The notes under the pieces were generated by a model. The model had not been told where the DNA came from. It did not search any database and worked only from the letters and a program-made list of their open reading frames with translations. The translations under genes and the position numbers were made by a program. Source: Jatrophihabitans_A sp035248685 (GTDB lineage: Bacteria > Actinomycetota > Actinomycetes > Mycobacteriales > Jatrophihabitantaceae). From it: 64,000 nucleotides of DNA. Positions 18,257-26,397 of this stretch are shown piece by piece (the stretch's first letter is position 1; every line of letters starts with the position of its first letter). The stretch is taken from NCBI GenBank assembly GCA_035248685.1, contig DATFHF010000033.1, positions 1 to 64,000 on the forward strand, written 5' to 3'.

Positions 18257-19436
18257 GGGAACCGGCCAGGTGGGTTCGATCGACGAGATACACGAAGACG
18301 AGCACCCCCTATTCGGTTCCGACGACCCGGCCGGGCCCGGCCAGCCGCACGGCCACGCCAGGGTGCGGCGAGCCGACCGGCATCGGGTCCGGCGCCGCCG
18401 CCGACGCCGGATCTTCCCGCTGCTGTCGCTGCTGATCATCTTCGTCCTGATCGGAGCCAGCTTCCTGCTGGTGCGCTCGGTGATCGGCGACTTCCGCACG
18501 CCGGACTACGTCGGCAGCGGCACCACCTTCACCAAGGTGACGGTGGCACCGGGCGACGACGCGTCCGACGTGGCGGCGACCCTGCTCAAGGCCGGCGTGG
18601 TCAAGTCCACCCGGGCCTTCATCAACGCGGCCAAGCGCTCCGGCCGGGCCGGCGACATTCAGCCCGGGGTGTACCAGGTGCGGTTGCAAAGCTCCGGCGA
18701 CGCCGCGATGGCAGCCATCCTGGATCCGGCCAACCGATTGGTCAGCCAGCTCACCATTCCGGAGGGCTATACCGCTAAACAGATCCTCGCCGAGCTGGCG
18801 AGCAAGCTCGGCCTACCGCTGGCCCAGCTCCAGGCCGCGGCCGGCCAGCTGGCCAACCTGGGACTGCCCGAAGATCTGAAGCCGGCCAGCGCCGAGGGGG
18901 TGCTGTTCCCGTCGACCTACTCCTTCGACCCGGGCACCTCGGCTACCGCGGCTGTGCAGCAGCTGACCGCGCAGTTCGACGTGGAATACGTCAAGCTCGG
19001 CTTCTCGGCGGCCGCTAGGGCCGAGCACCTGAGCCCCTACCAGGCGCTGATCATTGCTTCGCTGGTGGAGTCGGAGGCCAAGTTCCCGGAAGACCGGCCC
19101 AAGATCGCCCGGGTGATCCTGAACCGGATGGCGGCCCGTCAGCCGATCGGCATCGACGCCTCGAACCGGTACGGGGTTGCGCTGTCGGGCAAGGACCCGA
19201 ACCAGACCACCTACACCGAGAACTCGCCGTACAACGTGCGCACCCACCTGGGCCTGCCGCCGACAGCGGTGTCCAACCCTGGGGAGGCCTCGCTGTTGGC
19301 GGCGATCCATCCGGCCACCGGCGACTGGCTCTACTACGTGGTGGTCGACGCAGCCGGGCATCACATGTTCACCGACGACGTCCAGGCCTGGCAGACCGCG
19401 ACCGCCAAGTGCCAGGCGGCAGGCTGGTGCCACTAG
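18246..19436 (+). CDS. mltG: Endolytic murein transglycosylase MltG
   Basis: Cleaves nascent peptidoglycan glycan strands, setting strand length. A 55-residue cytoplasmic N-terminus (acidic then Arg-rich: HRVRRRRRRRIF) precedes one transmembrane helix at about 56-78. The YceG/MltG domain follows: IPEGYTAKQILAELASKL (LysM-like subdomain), and the catalytic Glu in IIASLVESEAKFPEDRPKIARVILNRM, then PYNVRTHLGLPPTAVSNPG. 396 residues. The ATG lies inside the end of ruvX, and the C-terminus overlaps aroE by ten bases. Confidence 0.94.
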   Translation: MESEGTGQVGSIDEIHEDEHPLFGSDDPAGPGQPHGHARVRRADRHRVRRRRRRRIFPLLSLLIIFVLIGASFLLVRSVIGDFRTPDYVGSGTTFTKVTVAPGDDASDVAATLLKAGVVKSTRAFINAAKRSGRAGDIQPGVYQVRLQSSGDAAMAAILDPANRLVSQLTIPEGYTAKQILAELASKLGLPLAQLQAAAGQLANLGLPEDLKPASAEGVLFPSTYSFDPGTSATAAVQQLTAQFDVEYVKLGFSAAARAEHLSPYQALIIASLVESEAKFPEDRPKIARVILNRMAARQPIGIDASNRYGVALSGKDPNQTTYTENSPYNVRTHLGLPPTAVSNPGEASLLAAIHPATGDWLYYVVVDAAGHHMFTDDVQAWQTATAKCQAAGWCH

Positions 19437-20248
19437 CACGTTGGGCCGCCGTGCTCGGCTCACCGGTCGCGCACTCGCTGTCACCGGCGCTGCACCGGGC
19501 CGCCTACGCCGCGCTCGGCCTGACTGACTGGACGTACCGCACCATCGAGTGCGCCGAGGACGAGCTGGCCGGCCTGCTCGCTACCACCGAGCCCGGGGTG
19601 GCCGGTTTCTCCTGCACCATGCCGCTCAAACGCCGGTTGCTCGAACTGGCCGCCAGCGCCAGCCCGCAGGCCGAGGCGATCGGCGCCGGCAACACCCTGC
19701 TGCCTCGTTCGGACGGCTGGCATGCCGACAACACCGACTGGTTGGGCATCCGGCAGGCGCTGCTCGAGCGGGACGTGCCGCCGGCCGGCGAGGTGGTACT
19801 GCTCGGGGCCGGCGGCACCGCCCAGGCCGCGTTGGCCGCGCTCAGCCCGTCCGCCCGGGTCACCGTGCTGGTCCGGGATCCGGACCGCACCGGTGCGCTG
19901 CGGGCGACCGCCGAACGGCTCGGCGTGCCGGTAACGGTGGCCCGGCTCGACCAGTCGGCGCCGATCCGGGCGGCCGACCTGGTGCTGTCGACGCTGCCGG
20001 CCGGTGCCGCCGACCCGCTGGCCGGGGCCGGCTGGCGGCCGGGGCAGGCGGTGCTGGACGTGGTGTACCAGCCGTGGCCGACCCCGCTGGCTCAGGCCGT
20101 CAGCCGAGCCGGCGCAGTCGTCGTCAGTGGGGCGGCCATGCTGCTGTTCCAGGCGGCTCGCCAGGTCGAGCTCATGACGGGGAGTGCAGCTCCAGTCGCG
20201 GCCATGCGAGCAGCGCTGCTGGCAGCTGCCCCGGGCTGCGGCGCATGA
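19427..20248 (+). CDS. aroE: Shikimate dehydrogenase
   Basis: NADPH-dependent reduction of 3-dehydroshikimate to shikimate. Shikimate-binding SPVAHSLSPALH at the N-terminus, catalytic Lys in SCTMPLKRRL (the usual NVTxPhK motif in diverged form), DNTDWLG with the second catalytic Asp, and Rossmann motif LLGAGGTAQAAL. 273 residues. The GTG at 19427 overlaps mltG; GTG 19409 is another option. The last 77 bases overlap the convergent gene on the other strand. Confidence 0.93.
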   Translation: MPLARWAAVLGSPVAHSLSPALHRAAYAALGLTDWTYRTIECAEDELAGLLATTEPGVAGFSCTMPLKRRLLELAASASPQAEAIGAGNTLLPRSDGWHADNTDWLGIRQALLERDVPPAGEVVLLGAGGTAQAALAALSPSARVTVLVRDPDRTGALRATAERLGVPVTVARLDQSAPIRAADLVLSTLPAGAADPLAGAGWRPGQAVLDVVYQPWPTPLAQAVSRAGAVVVSGAAMLLFQAARQVELMTGSAAPVAAMRAALLAAAPGCGA

Positions 20249-21257
20249 TCCGCTCCTGCGCCTGCCGCAGGTCGTGCGGGGTGTCGCAGTCGGCCCCCAG
20301 CGCGTCGAAGTCCGGTACGTGGCCGATGTCGCGGCCCTGGTACAGCGCCCGGACCGGCAGATTGGTCGGGTCGCCGAGCGCGTCCAGCGTCTGCAACAGA
20401 GCCGAGGTGCGCCAGACCGCGGCCAGGTAGTTGCTGCGGCCGGTGGTGTCGACCAGCAGCCCGACCTCGCGGGTGCCCAGCGTCACGCACTGGCGCAGCT
20501 GGTCCAGCGCCGGCCCGATGAACGGCAGGTCGGCGGCCAGCACCGCGACGATGGGCTGGCGAATCCGGCCGGCCGCCGCGGCGATCGCTGCCACCGGCCC
20601 GGCCCCGGCCGGCTGCTCGCGGCAGAACACCGGGTCGGCGAGTGCCATCCGCCGCGGGCCGACCAGGATTCGGGTGCTCGCCCCGCTGGCCGCCAGCAGC
20701 ACGTGATCCACCAGCGGCCAGCCGGCCAGCGGCAGGCCGGGCTTGTCGACGTCGCCGGTGCCGGCGAGTCGGCTGCCCCGGCCGCCGGCCAGCACAATCG
20801 CGTCGTAGGCCAGCCGTTGCCGGACCCGGCCCAGCGCCAGCTCGCTGCTCTGGATGGCCCGGGGGTTGGCGAAGCCCCGGCGCATCGTCAACGCCAGCTC
20901 GAAGCAAGCCGCCGCCTGGTCGTCGTCGCCGTACTGGAACCAGCGCTTGCCGACATGGTGGATGGTGGTGGCCTGCCGGGTGCGGCTGCGGGCGCACTTC
21001 CAAGCGGCGGTCTGCAACTGCTCGGCCTGGTCCAGCTCGTGCCGCCAGCGGTGCAGCTCGGCGGTCAGCAGCAGCACCCGCCACGGGTCTTCCCGCACCT
21101 GTTCGGTGGACAGCAGCTCGCGCGCCTCGTCCATTGCCTCGTCGACCCGGCCGAGCAGCGGCAGCAGGAACAGCCGGTCGGCGGGGTTGGCTTCGGCCAG
21201 CGTCGCTTCCACGATCCGCCGGTCGGTGAGCACCGGCCGCAGCATGATCGGGTCCAT
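20172..21257 (-). CDS. TPR-like domain fused to a MobA-type nucleotidyltransferase
   Basis: Two-part protein of about 361 residues. The N-terminal 130 residues are helical and look like two or three degenerate tetratricopeptide repeats (WRVLLLTAELHRWRHELDQAEQL, KRWFQYGDDDQAAACFELALTM). From about residue 150 there is a GT-A nucleotidyltransferase with the MobA signature LAGGRGSRL followed by DKPGLPLAGWPLVDH, and ADLPFIGPALDQL with the metal-binding Asp. No start codon lies just before the transferase part, so the fusion is real. Likely function is transfer of a nucleotide to a cofactor or sugar phosphate, MobA-like by resemblance only. Starts at GTG 21281 or ATG 21245 are possible. It runs opposite to the aro genes and its 3' end is antisense to aroE. 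Confidence 0.8.
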   Translation of the reverse strand: MDPIMLRPVLTDRRIVEATLAEANPADRLFLLPLLGRVDEAMDEARELLSTEQVREDPWRVLLLTAELHRWRHELDQAEQLQTAAWKCARSRTRQATTIHHVGKRWFQYGDDDQAAACFELALTMRRGFANPRAIQSSELALGRVRQRLAYDAIVLAGGRGSRLAGTGDVDKPGLPLAGWPLVDHVLLAASGASTRILVGPRRMALADPVFCREQPAGAGPVAAIAAAAGRIRQPIVAVLAADLPFIGPALDQLRQCVTLGTREVGLLVDTTGRSNYLAAVWRTSALLQTLDALGDPTNLPVRALYQGRDIGHVPDFDALGADCDTPHDLRQAQERIMRRSPGQLPAALLAWPRLELHSPS

Positions 21258-21341
21258 CCGCCAGCCGGCGCTCTCATCCACCCGTCCATCATGCGGGCCT
21301 GGGCTACCGACCGCCCAGCGCGGGTCTGCGAGAATCCGGTG

Positions 21342-22568
21342 GTGCTGCGCTGGATGACCGCTGGAGAGTCGCACGGGCCCGCGCTGGTGGCCATCCTCGA
21401 GGGCCTGCCGGCCGGAGTGGCTGTCGACACCACCGTGATCGGCGCCGAGCTGACCCGCCGCCGGCTCGGTTACGGTCGCGGCGCGCGGATGAGCTTCGAG
21501 CAGGACGAGGTAGAGCTGACCGGCGGGGTGCGGCACGGCCGGACGATGGGTGGCCCGGTGGCGGTCCGGGTCGCCAACACCGAGTGGCCCAAGTGGCAGA
21601 CCGTGATGTCGGCCGATCCGGTCGATCCCGAGCTGTTGGCCGGCCAGGCCCGCAACGAGGCGCTCACCCGCCCCCGTCCCGGGCATGCGGATCTGGTGGG
21701 CATGCAGAAGTACGACCTGGCCGACGCCCGTCCGGTGCTGGAACGGGCCAGCGCCCGCGAAACGGCGGCCCGGGTCGCGCTCGGCACGGTGGCCAAAGCG
21801 TTTCTGGCCCAGGTCGCCGGGGTGGAGGTGCTCAGCCATGTCACCGCGATCGGCACGGTGCGAGCACCGGCCGGCTCGCTGCCGGCGCCCGGTGAGCAGG
21901 CCCGGGTGGACGCCTCGCCGGTGCGCTGCCTGGACTCCTCGGCCAGCGCCGCGATGATCGCCCACATCGACCAGACCCGGCGGGCCGGTGACACCCTGGG
22001 TGGCGTGGTCGAGGTGGTGGTGCACGGCCTGCCGCCCGGCCTGGGCAGCCACGTCCAGTGGGACCGTCGGCTGGACTCCCGGCTGGCCGGCGCGCTGATG
22101 GGCATCCAGGCCATCAAGGGCGTCGAGGTCGGCGACGGCTTCGAGCTGGCCAGCCGACCAGGCTCGGCGGCGCATGACGAGATCGAGCGGGACGGCGATG
22201 GCGTCCTGCGCCGGCGCTCGCACCGGGCCGGCGGAATCGAGGGCGGCATGTCCACCGGTGAGCTGCTGCGGGTGCGGGCGGCAATGAAGCCGATCTCGAC
22301 GGTGCCCCGGGCACTGGCCACCGTCGACGTGGCCACCGGGCAGCCGGCGGTGGCCATCAATCAGCGCTCGGACGTCTGCGCGGTGCCGGCCGCCGGGGTA
22401 GTGGCCGAGGCGATGGTGGCGCTGGTGCTGGCCGACGCGGTGTTGGAGAAGTTCGGTGGCGACTCGGTGGACGAGACGGCGCGCAACCTGGCCGGCTACC
22501 TGGCCAGGCTGGCCGAGCGCGGGATGAGCGCGCCGCAGCTGTCCGCCGAGCCGGCCGATTCGCCCTGA
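21342..22568 (+). CDS. aroC: Chorismate synthase
   Basis: FMN-dependent 1,4-elimination converting EPSP to chorismate, the last shikimate step. Signatures: WMTAGESHGPALVAI at the N-terminus (GESHG), GRGARMSFEQDEVELTGGVRHG, RPRPGHADLVG, DSSASAAMI, and SRPGSAAHDEI. 408 residues, the mycobacterial-size form. GTG start at 21342 chosen because the family begins with MLRWxTAGESHG; no strong ribosome binding site is seen. Its stop overlaps aroK (TGATG). Confidence 0.97.
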   Translation: MLRWMTAGESHGPALVAILEGLPAGVAVDTTVIGAELTRRRLGYGRGARMSFEQDEVELTGGVRHGRTMGGPVAVRVANTEWPKWQTVMSADPVDPELLAGQARNEALTRPRPGHADLVGMQKYDLADARPVLERASARETAARVALGTVAKAFLAQVAGVEVLSHVTAIGTVRAPAGSLPAPGEQARVDASPVRCLDSSASAAMIAHIDQTRRAGDTLGGVVEVVVHGLPPGLGSHVQWDRRLDSRLAGALMGIQAIKGVEVGDGFELASRPGSAAHDEIERDGDGVLRRRSHRAGGIEGGMSTGELLRVRAAMKPISTVPRALATVDVATGQPAVAINQRSDVCAVPAAGVVAEAMVALVLADAVLEKFGGDSVDETARNLAGYLARLAERGMSAPQLSAEPADSP

Positions 22569-23083
22569 TGCCACCGCGTGCCGTGCTGGTCGGGCTGCCC
22601 GGCGTCGGAAAGACGACCGTCGGCCGGCTGTTGGCGGCCCGGCTGGCGGTGCCGTTCGCCGATTCCGACGACCTGGTCACCGATCAGGCCGGCCGGACCG
22701 TGGCCGACATTTTTTCCCAGGACGGCGAACCGGCGTTCCGGGCCCGGGAGTCCGCGGTGATCACGGCGGCGCTGCGGGACTTCGACGGCGTGCTGGCCCT
22801 CGGCGGCGGCGCGGTCGGCTCCAGCGCGGTGCGGCAGGCACTGGCCGACTCGCCGGCGCCGGTGCTGCTGTTGACCGCGGCCACCGAGGACCTGCTAGCC
22901 CGGATCGGCCGCACCGAGCACCGGCCCCTGCTGGTTCGGGATCCGGCCGGCGCACTCGCCGAACTGCGGGCCGTTCGGGCACCGCTGTACCAGGCGGTGG
23001 CCACCGCGACTATCGACACCACCGGCAGCTCGGTCGAGACGGTGGCGTGCCGACTACTCGCCACGTTGGGCAGCACCGAATGA
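22568..23083 (+). CDS. aroK: Shikimate kinase
   Basis: Phosphorylates shikimate at the 3-hydroxyl with ATP. Walker A GLPGVGKTTVGRLL at residues 9-22, shikimate-binding DSDDLV, second motif FRARESAVI, LALGGGAV (Gly-rich substrate loop) and LIRTEHRPLL-like RIGRTEHRPLLV with the lid arginine. 171 residues. ATG overlaps the aroC stop and its own stop overlaps aroB (ATGA), so aroC-aroK-aroB are translationally coupled. Confidence 0.96.
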   Translation: MPPRAVLVGLPGVGKTTVGRLLAARLAVPFADSDDLVTDQAGRTVADIFSQDGEPAFRARESAVITAALRDFDGVLALGGGAVGSSAVRQALADSPAPVLLLTAATEDLLARIGRTEHRPLLVRDPAGALAELRAVRAPLYQAVATATIDTTGSSVETVACRLLATLGSTE

Positions 23084-24165
23084 CCGGCTCGAAGCAGCCG
23101 ACTCGGATCGAGGTGACCGGCGACCGGACGTATCAGGTGGTGGTCGGGGCCGGCGTGCTCGGCGAGCTGGCCGGCCTGCTGGCCGGTGCCCGGCAGGTGG
23201 CGATCGTGCACCCGCCGGTGCTGGCCGACCGGGCCGCGGCGGTGGCGGCCGACCTGCTCGGCGCGGGCTATCGGCCACTCCAGCTGGCGGTGCCCGACGG
23301 CGAGTCGGCCAAGACCCTGGCGGTCGCCGCGAGCTGCTTCGATCGGCTGGCCTCGGCCGGCTTCACCCGCAGCGACGCCGTCGTCGGCCTCGGCGGCGGG
23401 GCCACCACCGACCTGGCCGGCTGGGTGGCGGCCAGCTGGCTGCGTGGGGTGCGGGTCGTCCAACTACCGACCACGCTGGCCGGCATGGTCGACGCGGCCA
23501 TCGGCGGCAAGACCGGCGTCAACCTGGACCAGGGCAAGAACCTGGTCGGCGCGTTCCACCCACCGGTCGGCGTGCTGTGCGAGCTGACGGTGCTGAACAC
23601 GCTGCCGGAGCCGGACTACATCGCCGGCCTGGCCGAGGTGGTCAAGTGCGGCTTCATCGCCGACCCGGCGATCCTGGAGCTGATCGAGGCCGATCCGAAG
23701 CGGGTGACCGCGCCCGGCAACCCGGTCGAGCGGGAGCTGATCGAGCGCTCGGTGGCGGTCAAGGCTCGGGTGGTTTCCGCGGATCTCACCGAGCAGGGTC
23801 CGCGGGAGGTGCTCAACTACGGCCACACGCTGGGCCATGCGATCGAGCAGGCCGAGCACTACCGCTGGCGGCACGGCTCAGCGGTGTCGGTCGGCCTGGT
23901 CTACGCGGCTGAACTGGCCCGCGAACTCGGTCGGCTGGATGCTGACACCGCCGCTCGACACGCCCGCATCCTCGGCTCGCTAGGGTTGCCGGTGGCCTAC
24001 CGACCCGGCGCGTTCGAGCAACTGGTGGCCGTGATGCGGCTGGACAAGAAGGCCCGCGGCGACCGGCTGCGGTTCGTCCTGCTGGACGGGCTGGCCCGAC
24101 CGGTGACGGTGGACGATCCGGATCCGGCCGCGCTCGCCCGGGCATACACGAAGCTGGAGTCATGA
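23080..24165 (+). CDS. aroB: 3-dehydroquinate synthase
   Basis: NAD- and metal-dependent cyclisation of DAHP to 3-dehydroquinate, second shikimate step. Shows LGGGATTDLAGWVAASWLRGV, the metal/NAD region PTTLAGMVDAAIGGKTGVN, NLVGAFHPP, LAEVVKCG and the metal ligands in NYGHTLGHAIEQ and RHGSAVSVG. 361 residues. ATG overlaps the aroK stop. A palindromic repeat separates it from aroQ. Confidence 0.97.
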   Translation: MTGSKQPTRIEVTGDRTYQVVVGAGVLGELAGLLAGARQVAIVHPPVLADRAAAVAADLLGAGYRPLQLAVPDGESAKTLAVAASCFDRLASAGFTRSDAVVGLGGGATTDLAGWVAASWLRGVRVVQLPTTLAGMVDAAIGGKTGVNLDQGKNLVGAFHPPVGVLCELTVLNTLPEPDYIAGLAEVVKCGFIADPAILELIEADPKRVTAPGNPVERELIERSVAVKARVVSADLTEQGPREVLNYGHTLGHAIEQAEHYRWRHGSAVSVGLVYAAELARELGRLDADTAARHARILGSLGLPVAYRPGAFEQLVAVMRLDKKARGDRLRFVLLDGLARPVTVDDPDPAALARAYTKLES

Positions 24166-24180
24166 GCGAGCGGCCTCCCT

Positions 24181-24252
24181 CCGCGAGTGGGCAGTTCGCG
24201 CACGAGTGGGCAGCTACAACCGCCCACTCGAGCCGCAACCGCCCACTCGCGG
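24181..24252. repeat. Dispersed palindromic repeat, copy 1 (four GAGTGGGC motifs)
   Basis: 72-base element between aroB and aroQ. Two direct copies of GAGTGGGC are followed by two inverted copies, giving nested arms: outer CCGCGAGTGGGC (24181-24192) with GCCCACTCGCGG (24241-24252), and inner CGAGTGGGC (24203-24211) with GCCCACTCG (24222-24230). Both pairs are perfect. A second copy with the same architecture is at 42234-42303. Confidence 0.9.
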
Positions 24253-24277
24253 GAGCAACACAACGGCAGGAGAGAGC

Positions 24278-24739
24278 ATGACTGAGGGCGGGCGTCGGGT
24301 ACTGGTGTTGAACGGGCCGAACCTGGGCCGACTGGGCAGCCGGGAACCGACGATCTACGGCAACACCAGCTACCCGGAGCTGGTGGCGCTCTGCGTGCGA
24401 GCCGGCGAGGAGCTGGAGCTGGCGGTGCAGGTCCGCCAGTCCGACTCGGAGGCCGAGCTGCTGAGCTGGTTGCACGAGGCGGCCGACCACCGGTTGCCCG
24501 TGGTGCTGAACGCCGGCGCGCTGACCCATACCTCGATCGCGCTGCGGGACGCGGTGGCCGCCCGGACCGCGCCGCTGGTCGAGGTGCACATCTCCAACGT
24601 GCATGCCCGCGAGGAATTCCGGCACCACTCCTACGTGTCCGCGGTGGCCTCCGGGGTCATCGTCGGCCTGGGCGTGCAGGGATACGTACTGGCGCTGAGC
24701 TGGCTATCCGCGCTGCCCGACGACGAGGCTCCCCGATGA
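24278..24739 (+). CDS. aroQ: 3-dehydroquinate dehydratase, type II
   Basis: Dehydrates 3-dehydroquinate to 3-dehydroshikimate. Type II landmarks: VLNGPNLGRLGSREPTIYG with the catalytic Tyr, an Arg on the lid loop, NAGALTHTSIALRDA, VEVHISN, and RHHSYVS. 153 residues, dodecameric family. ATG 24278 has GGCAGGAGAGAG upstream; the longer frame runs into the repeat. Its stop overlaps the ribF start as ATGA, linking the shikimate genes directly to ribF. Confidence 0.96.
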   Translation: MTEGGRRVLVLNGPNLGRLGSREPTIYGNTSYPELVALCVRAGEELELAVQVRQSDSEAELLSWLHEAADHRLPVVLNAGALTHTSIALRDAVAARTAPLVEVHISNVHAREEFRHHSYVSAVASGVIVGLGVQGYVLALSWLSALPDDEAPR

Positions 24740-25710
24740 ATCCACGCTTCCCGGACCGAATTCAGCGTTGGCGCGGGCTGGAGTCGATCCCGGCCGGCTG
24801 GGGCCGGTGCGTGGCGACCATCGGCGTGTTCGACGGCCTGCACCGCGGCCACCAGCAGATCATCGCCCGGGCCCGCGAGCTGGCCGACGAGCGCGGGCTG
24901 CCGACCGTGCTGGTGACGTTCACCCCGCATCCGTCAGAGGTGGTCCGGCCCGGCAGCCATCCGGCGCTGCTCACCAGCAACACCCGCAAGGCCGAACTGG
25001 CCGGCGCACTGGGTATCGACGTGATGGTGTACCTGCCGTTCACGCTGGAGTTTTCCCGGCTCAGCCCGGCCCGCTTCGTCCACGAGGCGGTGGTGGCCGA
25101 CCTGCACGCCTCGGCGGTGGTGGTGGGGGAGAACTTCCGATTCGGGCACAAGGCCGAGGGCGACGTGACCAAGCTGTCCGAACTCGGCCGGCGCTGGGGC
25201 TTCGACGCCGAGGGCGTGCCGCTGTTGAACAACGGCACCCACCCGATCTCCTCCACCTATATCCGATCCTGCGTGCAGGCCGGTGACATGGCGGCTGCCG
25301 AGGCTGCGCTGGGCCGTCCGCACCGGTTGGACGGGGTGGTGGTGCGCGGCGACCAGCGCGGGCGGGACCTGGGCTTCCCGACCGCCAACCTGCGCGCGGA
25401 CGCCTTCGCCGCGGTGCCGGCGGACGGGGTGTATGCCGGTCGGGTGGTCCGGATCGACGAGTGGGGCAACACTCGCACCGACGAACCGGCCCGGACCGCG
25501 GCCATTTCGGTCGGGACGAACCCCACCTTCGAGGGCATGCACCGCTCGGTGGAGGCGTTCGTGCTGGACTTCGACGGCGACCTGTACGGCCAGAACCTCG
25601 GGGTGGAGTTCATCCGCCGGCTGCGCGGCATGCACCGCTATGAGGCGATCGGCGAACTGGTCAGCCAGATGGCCGAGGACGTCCGGCAGACCCGGGAGCT
25701 GCTCGGCTGA
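24736..25710 (+). CDS. ribF: Bifunctional riboflavin kinase/FAD synthetase
   Basis: Makes FMN from riboflavin and FAD from FMN. The N-terminal nucleotidyltransferase half shows GVFDGLHRGHQQI and TFTPHPSEVV, then VGENFRFGHKAEGD and STYIRSCVQAGD. The C-terminal kinase half shows GRDLGFPTANLR, GTNPTFEG and the catalytic Glu in HRSVEAFVLDFDGDLYG. 324 residues. ribF-rpsO-pnp is a common actinobacterial order, but the coupling to aroQ upstream is not. Confidence 0.97.
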   Translation: MNPRFPDRIQRWRGLESIPAGWGRCVATIGVFDGLHRGHQQIIARARELADERGLPTVLVTFTPHPSEVVRPGSHPALLTSNTRKAELAGALGIDVMVYLPFTLEFSRLSPARFVHEAVVADLHASAVVVGENFRFGHKAEGDVTKLSELGRRWGFDAEGVPLLNNGTHPISSTYIRSCVQAGDMAAAEAALGRPHRLDGVVVRGDQRGRDLGFPTANLRADAFAAVPADGVYAGRVVRIDEWGNTRTDEPARTAAISVGTNPTFEGMHRSVEAFVLDFDGDLYGQNLGVEFIRRLRGMHRYEAIGELVSQMAEDVRQTRELLG

Positions 25711-25855
25711 GCCGGTCGGCTGGTCAAGGCGGCTCGTCAGCCCTGCTATCCTGGGGTTCGCACAGGTGTCACAGCCGTGCTCGCATCGTGCGTTCATCAC
25801 CCGTCGTGACTCAGACCGATGGGGCGCGCCCTGCACCGGATGAAGGAGATCGGCA

Positions 25856-26125
25856 ATGCCCCTGGCCAAGAACATCAAGCAGCAGCTCATCAGCGAGTAC
25901 GGCGCGTCCGACACCGACACCGGTTCGGCCGAGGTGCAGATCGCGATGCTGAGCCGTCGGATCTCCGACCTCACCGAGCACCTGAAGTCCCACAAGCATG
26001 ACCACCACAGCCGCCGGGGGCTGCTGTTGCTGGTCGGCCGGCGCCGCCGGCTGCTGAACTACCTGATCAAGACAGACGTCAACCGCTACCGCTCGATCAT
26101 TGAGCGGCTCGGCCTGCGCCGATAG
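25856..26125 (+). CDS. rpsO: 30S ribosomal protein S15
   Basis: Primary 16S rRNA-binding protein. 89 residues, complete, with DTGSAEVQIAMLSRRI, HKHDHHSRRGLL and YLIKTDVNRYRSIIERLGLRR. RBS GAAGGAGAT nine bases before the ATG. The 145-base gap after ribF probably holds its promoter: TATCCT at 25747-25752 is a candidate -10 but no convincing -35 is paired with it. Confidence 0.98.
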   Translation: MPLAKNIKQQLISEYGASDTDTGSAEVQIAMLSRRISDLTEHLKSHKHDHHSRRGLLLLVGRRRRLLNYLIKTDVNRYRSIIERLGLRR

Positions 26126-26211
26126 CGGTGCGCAGCTAGACAACTCAATCCCTAACGCCGAGCAGGGCACGCGCCGGCGCACCGTATTCGGTGCCGAGGC
26201 AGTGCGGCTCT

Positions 26212-26377
26212 CCGAGGTCGGTCCTCGGTAGTGGCGTCTTGAGGTCGGACGGTCCGCCGTTCGAGGGTCAGGCGCTTCGATCGAAGACCGGCACCGCACC
26301 CGCCGAGTACTCGGCTACCTGGTGCGCAGGCAGTTGTCCCGCCCGGCTCCGTAACAGCACGCGACGAGAGCGTGCTG
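26212..26377 (+). promoter_or_regulatory. Structured leader upstream of pnp
   Basis: The 272 bases between rpsO and pnp hold two clean hairpins: CCGAGG/CCTCGG (26212-26217 with 26223-26228, 5-base loop) and CAGCACGC/GCGTGCTG (26355-26362 with 26370-26377, 7-base loop), the second ending a few bases before the ribosome binding site. In other bacteria the pnp leader is a stem cut by RNase III for autoregulation, so a similar role is possible. I see no obvious gene in the gap. Confidence 0.45.
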
Positions 26378-26397
26378 CCAGAGAGAGGCGGACTGCT

